DNA from: Variovorax sp. IB41
Lineage (GTDB): Bacteria; Pseudomonadota; Gammaproteobacteria; Burkholderiales; Burkholderiaceae_C
Assembly: GCF_016405905.1 (NCBI RefSeq)
Contig: NZ_JAEFCB010000016.1
Coordinates: 1 to 64,000 of the forward strand
DNA: 64,000 bases
Direction of reading: 5' to 3'
Positions within the stretch are counted from its first letter, which is position 1; each line of letters opens with the position of its first letter. A model generated the notes under the pieces. That model was not told where the DNA came from, made no database searches, and saw nothing but the letters and a program-made list of their open reading frames with translations. Positions 59,289 to 64,000 of this stretch are shown here, one piece after another. Position numbers and translations under genes: made by a program.

Positions 59289-60875
59289 TCAGTCATCCAC
59301 GCAGACACCTTCGCTCGGCACCAGGCACTGCGCCAGGCCCGCGCCCACCGGCCCGCCGCGCGTGCGGATCGCCGACGACACCGCGGCCTGCGCGACGGCG
59401 AGGCCGCGCGGTAGAAGAATCCACAGCTGGCCGCGCTCCTTCATGCGGCGCGCGTTGGTCGCGGCCGCCTGGCCGTTGCCGAAGAAATAGTCGGCGCGCA
59501 CCGCACCGCGGATCGCGCCGCCGGTGTCCTGCGCGATGGTCAGGCGCTGCATCGGTGCGCCGCTGCCGGGCGTGCGGGTCGAGACGAACACCGGGTAGCC
59601 CAGCGGCGTGCTGCGCGGATCGACCGCGATCGAGCGCCCCGCCGACAGCGGCACGCCGAAGGCGCCGACCGGCCCGCCCACGGGCGAGGTCGATTCCTTG
59701 AAGAACACATAGCTCGGGTCCTTGATGCCCGAGCCGGTCACCGCGCCGGCCGTGCGGCGCCCCGGCACCACGACCGCGCCGCTGGCGGTGGGCCGCGCGA
59801 GCGTGAAGCCGCGCGTGCGGATGACGCTGCTGTCCACGCTGCCGACATCGTCGTCGTCGCCATCGTCCAGCTGCAGCTCGATCGACGAGCCGCGCACCTT
59901 CACCGCGCTGCGCGGCTTGCCGTTGGCGGCCTGCGCGATCGTCGGGCGGAACGGCTGGCCGTTCTGCTCGGCGTAGGCCACGCGAATGGTGTCGCCGTTG
60001 GCCAGCTTGATGCGGCCCGAGCCCTGGATCTGCATCTCGTAGAGCGCGGTGGCGCTGCTCACGAAGGCCAGCACCTTGGCGTTGGGCGCGCCCTTGGTCT
60101 CGATCTCTTCGCGGGTGTAGTACGGCAGCAGCTGCTTGCCCTCGATGCGCATGCGCACCTTGCGGTCCAGCGTGTCGCGGGTGATCGCCGAGAGGTCCAG
60201 CGCATAGAGGCCGGGCGCGCCCATGTCGCGCGTGCTCAGGCCCGTTTGCACCACCACGTTGCGGCCCTCGACCTTCGCGGCCACCGTGCCGCTGCCGGCC
60301 GGGAGTTTGCGCGCGTCGGCGAACAGCATGTCTTCGGGCTGGCCGTACACGGGGTAGATGAACGGCGCGCCGTAGGTGCGGCTGCCCGCGATCTCGGGCT
60401 CGAAGTAGCCGGTGACCACGCCGTCGGGCTTGCGGTCGTCGTCGCGGATCTGGTAGGCCGAGAACTCGCTCTCGAAGAAGCTGCGGATGGCGTTGCGGTT
60501 CTTGCCATCGACCTTGGCGGCGCGGTCGCACACCTCTTTCCACTCGGCGCCGCGGCCGGTGAGCACCTTGCAGCTACCGAGGAACGCGGGCCAGGTCTCG
60601 GAGAAATCGTCGCGCGACCAGCCCGGCATCGCATCGAAGCTCACCGAGGTGTAGGTGGCCAGCTGGGTCGAGAAGGTGCGCGCCTGACCGGCCACGCTCG
60701 CGCCGGTGGAGGCCGGGCGCGAACTGGTGCCGGCCGCGGTCGTGTCGGTGGCGGCCGTGGTGGCGGAGGTCGCGGCCGGTGGCGTGTTGGCGCAGCCTGC
60801 CAGCGATGCGACGGCCGCGAAGGCGGCCCAGCGAAGCAGCGTGGTGGTCAAGCGTGGCGACTGTGAGGTATGCAT
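59289..60875 (-). CDS. mltA: MltA-type lytic transglycosylase lipoprotein
   Basis: The 528-residue lipoprotein has lipobox SLAGC near residue 28, an MltA domain (GVVTGYFEPEIAGSRTYGAP, YALDLSAITRDTLD) and a C-terminal 3D domain (IAVDPRSTPLGYPVFV, IAQDTGGAIRGAVRADYFFG). It cleaves peptidoglycan. There is an acidic insert (DDGDDDDVG) between the two halves. Its place inside the T6SS kinase operon suggests it opens the wall for the secretion apparatus, which is inference. It is longer than most MltA proteins. Confidence 0.88.
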   Translation of the reverse strand: MHTSQSPRLTTTLLRWAAFAAVASLAGCANTPPAATSATTAATDTTAAGTSSRPASTGASVAGQARTFSTQLATYTSVSFDAMPGWSRDDFSETWPAFLGSCKVLTGRGAEWKEVCDRAAKVDGKNRNAIRSFFESEFSAYQIRDDDRKPDGVVTGYFEPEIAGSRTYGAPFIYPVYGQPEDMLFADARKLPAGSGTVAAKVEGRNVVVQTGLSTRDMGAPGLYALDLSAITRDTLDRKVRMRIEGKQLLPYYTREEIETKGAPNAKVLAFVSSATALYEMQIQGSGRIKLANGDTIRVAYAEQNGQPFRPTIAQAANGKPRSAVKVRGSSIELQLDDGDDDDVGSVDSSVIRTRGFTLARPTASGAVVVPGRRTAGAVTGSGIKDPSYVFFKESTSPVGGPVGAFGVPLSAGRSIAVDPRSTPLGYPVFVSTRTPGSGAPMQRLTIAQDTGGAIRGAVRADYFFGNGQAAATNARRMKERGQLWILLPRGLAVAQAAVSSAIRTRGGPVGAGLAQCLVPSEGVCVDD

Positions 60876-60932
60876 GAAAGTCTCCTTGTCCGGAAAAAGC
60901 GGCCCATCGCAGGGCCAACGCTCTACAGACGA

Positions 60933-62870
60933 TTACTTCTCGACGATTTTGAAATTCGCGACGCCATAGACGTCGTTGCATGGAGCGCCTGGCGCGCAGG
61001 TCGGCTTGCCCAGCAGCGGCGACGCACCGGTGCCGCGCGTGGCTTCGAGCGCCGAGAGCACCGGCAGCGGGAACTGCGGAAACACGCCGTCGTTCTGCAC
61101 GCCGGAAGCACTGAAGTCGCGCTCGTGCTCGCTCACGAGCACCGCGAACTGGTTGGTGCCGGCGGGGCCGCCCGCGTCCATCGGCCACGAGGCGCGCGGC
61201 AGCGCGAGCGCGCTGTTGGCGGTGATCTTGTTGTACTTGTCCAGCAGGTTCGGGAACAGGAGGAACATCTCGCCGCCGCTGGACAGAAGGAACACGTAGA
61301 CGAAGCCGTCGCGCTTGCTGCGGACCTCGAAGGCGAGCTTGTCCTTGCCGATGTTGACCTCGGGCTTCTTCGCGGTGGCCGTGACCTCGAAGCCGGGCGC
61401 GGCGCCCGCCGCGAGCGACTGCAGCGATTCGAGCGGCGTGCGCGGCGCCGGAGGGGGCGGTGGCGGTGGAGGCGGTGGCGGTGGTGCGGTCGTCACCTTG
61501 ATGTCCTGCTGCGGCGGTGGCGGCGCGGTCGTGATGTCGGTCGCCTTGCCCTTGCCGCCGGCCACGTCGTCGCCCGTGGCCGCGGTGCGGCCCTGGTACC
61601 ACCACCAGCCGCCGCCGGCGATGGCCGCGACGACGGCGATCGAGGCAATGGCCGCAACCGCTTTGCCCTTGCCCGCGCCGCTGTTGCCGCTGCCGGGTGC
61701 GGGCGCTGGCGGAGGTGCCTTCTTGCCGCCGATGACCGTGGCCGCATTCGCATTCGAGTTGCTGTTGTTGCCGCCCGTGCGCGCGCCCGAAGGCGGCTGC
61801 GTGCGCGGTGTCGGCGCGATGCTGTGGCCGACTTCCAGGTCGAGTGCCGCGCGCAGCTCGGCCATCGACTGCGGCCGCTGCTCGGGCCGCACGCCCAGGC
61901 CCGCGTCGATCGCCTGCAGCAGCTTCAGGCTGTAGCGCTGGCGCAGGATGTCGTTGCCCGCGAGCGGCACGTAGCTGTCGGACAAAAGGCGCGCCACCGA
62001 CGGCGGCGGCGCGCGGCCGCACACGGCCACGTGCATCACGGCCGCGAGCGCGTAGACGTCGGTCCAGGCGCCCTGCGACATGTCGGGCATCTCGGCGTAT
62101 TGCTCGATGGGCGCATAGCCGGGTTTGAGGATGACGGTGATCGCCTGCGTCTTGTCGGTGATCACGCGGCGCGCGGCGCCGAAGTCGAGCACCACCGGTC
62201 GGCCCGAGCCTTCGAGCAGGATGATGTTGTCGGGCGCGATGTCGCGGTGGTAGCAGTTGGCGTTGTGCATCACGCCCAATGCCTGGGTCACGCCGTCCAT
62301 GATGCGGATGAGCCATGACTCGTCGACGCCCGCGGGGATGGCGACCAACGCTTCCCTGAGCGTGTCGCCCCGGTAGAAGGGCATCACCATGTACGTGGTG
62401 CCGCGCTCCTGCCAGAACCTGTAGACCTTCAGGAGCGAGGGGTGGTCGAACTGGGCGAGGAGGCGCGCTTCGTTGATGAAGCTGCGCATGCCCAGGTCGA
62501 AGGTTTCGCGGTGGCGCTCCGAGAGGGGGACGACGGTGCCGTCGTTCTGCCTTGTCGAGAGAGACGTTGGCAGGTACTCCTTGACGGCCACGACGCGTTC
62601 CAGGTCGTGGTCCCAGGCTTCGTAGACGACGCCGAAGCCGCCCTGGCCGATGACGCGGGTGATCTCGAATTCTGCGAGGCGGCTGCCTACGGGGAGGAGG
62701 CCGGCTTCGTGCGTGCTCGATGCCGGGTTGGTGACGGGGACGTTCGACAGGCTTGTCACGCCGGCGCTGATGACGGTTGCGGCGGTGTCGCCGCCAGTCA
62801 CCGGCTGCGGAGCCTGGCGGGAGACGACTCTTGTGCGGTCGTCTTCCGGTGGGGGGGCGTTGTCAGTCAT
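60933..62870 (-). CDS. ppkA: T6SS serine/threonine kinase PpkA
   Basis: The 645-residue kinase has GQGGFGVVY (75-83), Lys97 (VAVKEYLP), HRDIAPDN (208-215) and DFGAAR (229-234). A linker and a membrane segment (about 385-412) follow, and a periplasmic DUF4384-like domain ends the protein. It contains a 13-residue proline run near 470. PpkA phosphorylates the FHA protein to start T6SS firing in response to an envelope signal. It precedes mltA and follows tagF. Confidence 0.92.
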   Translation of the reverse strand: MTDNAPPPEDDRTRVVSRQAPQPVTGGDTAATVISAGVTSLSNVPVTNPASSTHEAGLLPVGSRLAEFEITRVIGQGGFGVVYEAWDHDLERVVAVKEYLPTSLSTRQNDGTVVPLSERHRETFDLGMRSFINEARLLAQFDHPSLLKVYRFWQERGTTYMVMPFYRGDTLREALVAIPAGVDESWLIRIMDGVTQALGVMHNANCYHRDIAPDNIILLEGSGRPVVLDFGAARRVITDKTQAITVILKPGYAPIEQYAEMPDMSQGAWTDVYALAAVMHVAVCGRAPPPSVARLLSDSYVPLAGNDILRQRYSLKLLQAIDAGLGVRPEQRPQSMAELRAALDLEVGHSIAPTPRTQPPSGARTGGNNSNSNANAATVIGGKKAPPPAPAPGSGNSGAGKGKAVAAIASIAVVAAIAGGGWWWYQGRTAATGDDVAGGKGKATDITTAPPPPQQDIKVTTAPPPPPPPPPPPPAPRTPLESLQSLAAGAAPGFEVTATAKKPEVNIGKDKLAFEVRSKRDGFVYVFLLSSGGEMFLLFPNLLDKYNKITANSALALPRASWPMDAGGPAGTNQFAVLVSEHERDFSASGVQNDGVFPQFPLPVLSALEATRGTGASPLLGKPTCAPGAPCNDVYGVANFKIVEK

Positions 62871-62951
62871 CGACCTGCTCCTGCGAGGTGAACGACTTTT
62901 TGAATTTGCTTTCCGAGGCCGGGTCTCGGGAAAGAAAAGAAAGCAAGGCCT

Positions 62952-63587
62952 TCATTCCCCACCCCCAAGAAACAAAGCCTCGAACTGCGCATCCCGAGGC
63001 AACCCGGTAGCCAACATCCGAACCCCGCCCTCAACAGCCGGATCACCCAGCCACAACGAAGCCCCCGCCGCAGGCATCTCCAGCGACTCGACACCAACGA
63101 CACCCTCACCGGCAGCGGCCACGAACAGCCGCCCCAGAACCGCATCGAACCTGAGCGCATCCAGATCCCCATCCAGCCCTTCAAGCGCAGCCTGAATCCC
63201 CAATGCCCACCAGTGCAGCGCCGCACCCAGCGCCTCCCCCTGGAGCACATCCGAAACATCCCCCAGCTCGACAGCAAGAGTGAACGGAAAGTACCGCCCC
63301 ACGCCATCGACGGAAGGCATCAACACCCCGATCCATGCGCGCTCGCCGGCCACCTGCGGCCCGAGCGCAAAGCACCAGATCGGCGCCTCGAGGTAGTAGG
63401 TGGTCCAGTCCGCATGCCGATCCCGCAGCCGCGCAAGTCCGCGCTGCAGCCACTGGTCCCACACCGCGCGAAACGACTCCGGCAACCGCCGATGCGCAAA
63501 GTCCCCCATCCCCGGCAACTTGCCGAACCATCCCGGCAACTCGGCCGAAGCGAAGAGAGAAGAAGGAGAAGAGGCAGCCAGGCTCAC
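62952..63587 (-). CDS. tagF: T6SS regulator TagF
   Basis: The 211-residue protein has the TagF/DUF2094 pattern (GWFGKLPGMGDFAHRRLPESF, WIGVLMPSVDGVGRYFPF). TagF represses T6SS post-translationally, often through the FHA protein. The start is GTG at 63587, with GGAGG five bases upstream, and overlaps the tssM stop by four bases. It ends before an 81-base gap to ppkA that shows no clear feature. Confidence 0.9.
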   Translation of the reverse strand: MSLAASSPSSLFASAELPGWFGKLPGMGDFAHRRLPESFRAVWDQWLQRGLARLRDRHADWTTYYLEAPIWCFALGPQVAGERAWIGVLMPSVDGVGRYFPFTLAVELGDVSDVLQGEALGAALHWWALGIQAALEGLDGDLDALRFDAVLGRLFVAAAGEGVVGVESLEMPAAGASLWLGDPAVEGGVRMLATGLPRDAQFEALFLGGGE

Positions 63588-64000
63588 AACCCCTCCGGAC
63601 AGGAAAACTCCCGCAGCTCGCGCAAGCGGATCGGATGCTGCACGCTGTTGGTCGTCACCTCGAAGCGCGTCTTGCGCGCGCCGATCTGGAAGGTGATGAA
63701 GAACTTCTCCGGCGCATCGCCCGCTTCGAGCTGCCCGTCGTCGAGCGCACGGAACAGTGCCCACGGCCCGTCGACCGCCGAGCCGGAGCTGCCCGTGGTC
63801 GAGGGCGGGCTCACCTGGATGCGCACCTGGTTGCTGCCCTTGGGGCCGGGCCACTGCACGGCCATCGGTACCACGGGGCCGTGCGCGTACTTCACGAGCT
63901 GGCCATCGACGTCCAGGATGAACTGGGTGATGCCCGCGTCCATCTCCACCGGCTTGAAATCGAGCCGCATCGAGGGGCCGCGGCCGCCGGCGCGGAAGAA
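63584..64000 (-). CDS. tssM: T6SS membrane-complex protein TssM, C-terminal part (cut by window edge)
   Basis: The last 138 residues match the periplasmic C-terminal end of TssM: the run into MRLDFKPVEMDAGITQFI, VVPMAVQWPGP, and the terminal RFEVTTNSVQHPI...LREFSCP. TssM joins TssJ to the baseplate through the envelope. The gene extends past the right edge. This is a full-type TssM, in contrast to the reduced IcmF at 21.5 kb. tssK and tssL probably follow beyond the window. Confidence 0.85.
   Translation of the reverse strand, partial: FFRAGGRGPSMRLDFKPVEMDAGITQFILDVDGQLVKYAHGPVVPMAVQWPGPKGSNQVRIQVSPPSTTGSSGSAVDGPWALFRALDDGQLEAGDAPEKFFITFQIGARKTRFEVTTNSVQHPIRLRELREFSCPEGL

Overview
The window looks like chromosomal DNA of a high-GC betaproteobacterium in the Comamonadaceae, most like Variovorax. 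The evidence is very high GC in third codon positions, the conserved tRNA-Tyr / tRNA-Gly / tRNA-Thr / tuf array at the left edge, a trp locus in which ltaE and a LysE exporter sit between trpG and trpD, and a complete Nit1C nitrilase cluster. The species assignment is an inference from gene content and protein style; no database was searched.

Left part (1-10.4 kb). The start of tuf and three tRNA genes, all on the minus strand, are followed by a minus-strand tryptophan operon: trpE, a GxxExxY-family protein, trpG, ltaE, lysE-like, trpD, trpC, ung. Many of its junctions overlap by 4 bases. A short reading frame with two nearly adjacent Trp codons lies upstream of trpE and is a candidate trp leader peptide. 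On the other side are a secreted chalcone-isomerase-like protein, a Gph-type phosphatase and a Nudix hydrolase.

Nit1C region (10.3-19.1 kb). A MocR-type (GntR-aminotransferase) regulator is divergent from an eight-gene operon: Sll0783-type protein, nitrilase, radical SAM enzyme, GNAT, AIR-synthase-like protein, glycosyltransferase, MSMEG_0570-type protein and flavin monooxygenase. The gap between them holds several ATTGATCGCA-type repeats, the likely MocR operators, and a good GG-N10-GC sigma-54 promoter. Both fit nitrogen control.

Type VI secretion region (19.2-64 kb). An orphan NarL-type response regulator precedes a very large T6SS locus. The plus strand carries an unusual DotU-like/mini-IcmF pair, tssA, tssB, tssC, hcp and a putative Hcp-linked amidase; tssJ lies among them on the minus strand. 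The minus strand carries the phosphatase (pppA-like) and FHA (tagH) genes, a VgrG/PAAR effector island, and clpV, a TPR-methyltransferase, tssG, tssF, tssE, tagJ and a second Hcp-like gene. It continues with a caspase / membrane protein / sigma-factor module, an MltA transglycosylase, the PpkA kinase, tagF and the 3' end of tssM, which is cut by the window edge. The effector island holds two vgrG copies, two DUF4150 PAAR-like proteins (one with a nuclease-like tail), DUF2169, DUF3540, DUF6484 and pentapeptide proteins, and a ketosynthase-like/HEAT fusion. tssK and a conventional tssL are not in the window and probably lie just past the right edge.

How it fits together. TssA/B/C/E/F/G/H, Hcp and VgrG form the contractile machine. 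PpkA, PppA, TagH and TagF are the usual threonine-phosphorylation switch that triggers firing. The VgrG islands supply loaded spikes. The most novel-looking element is the caspase-like peptidase coupled to a single-pass membrane protein and a sigma-like protein inside this locus. It suggests a proteolytic signal passing from the envelope to transcription.
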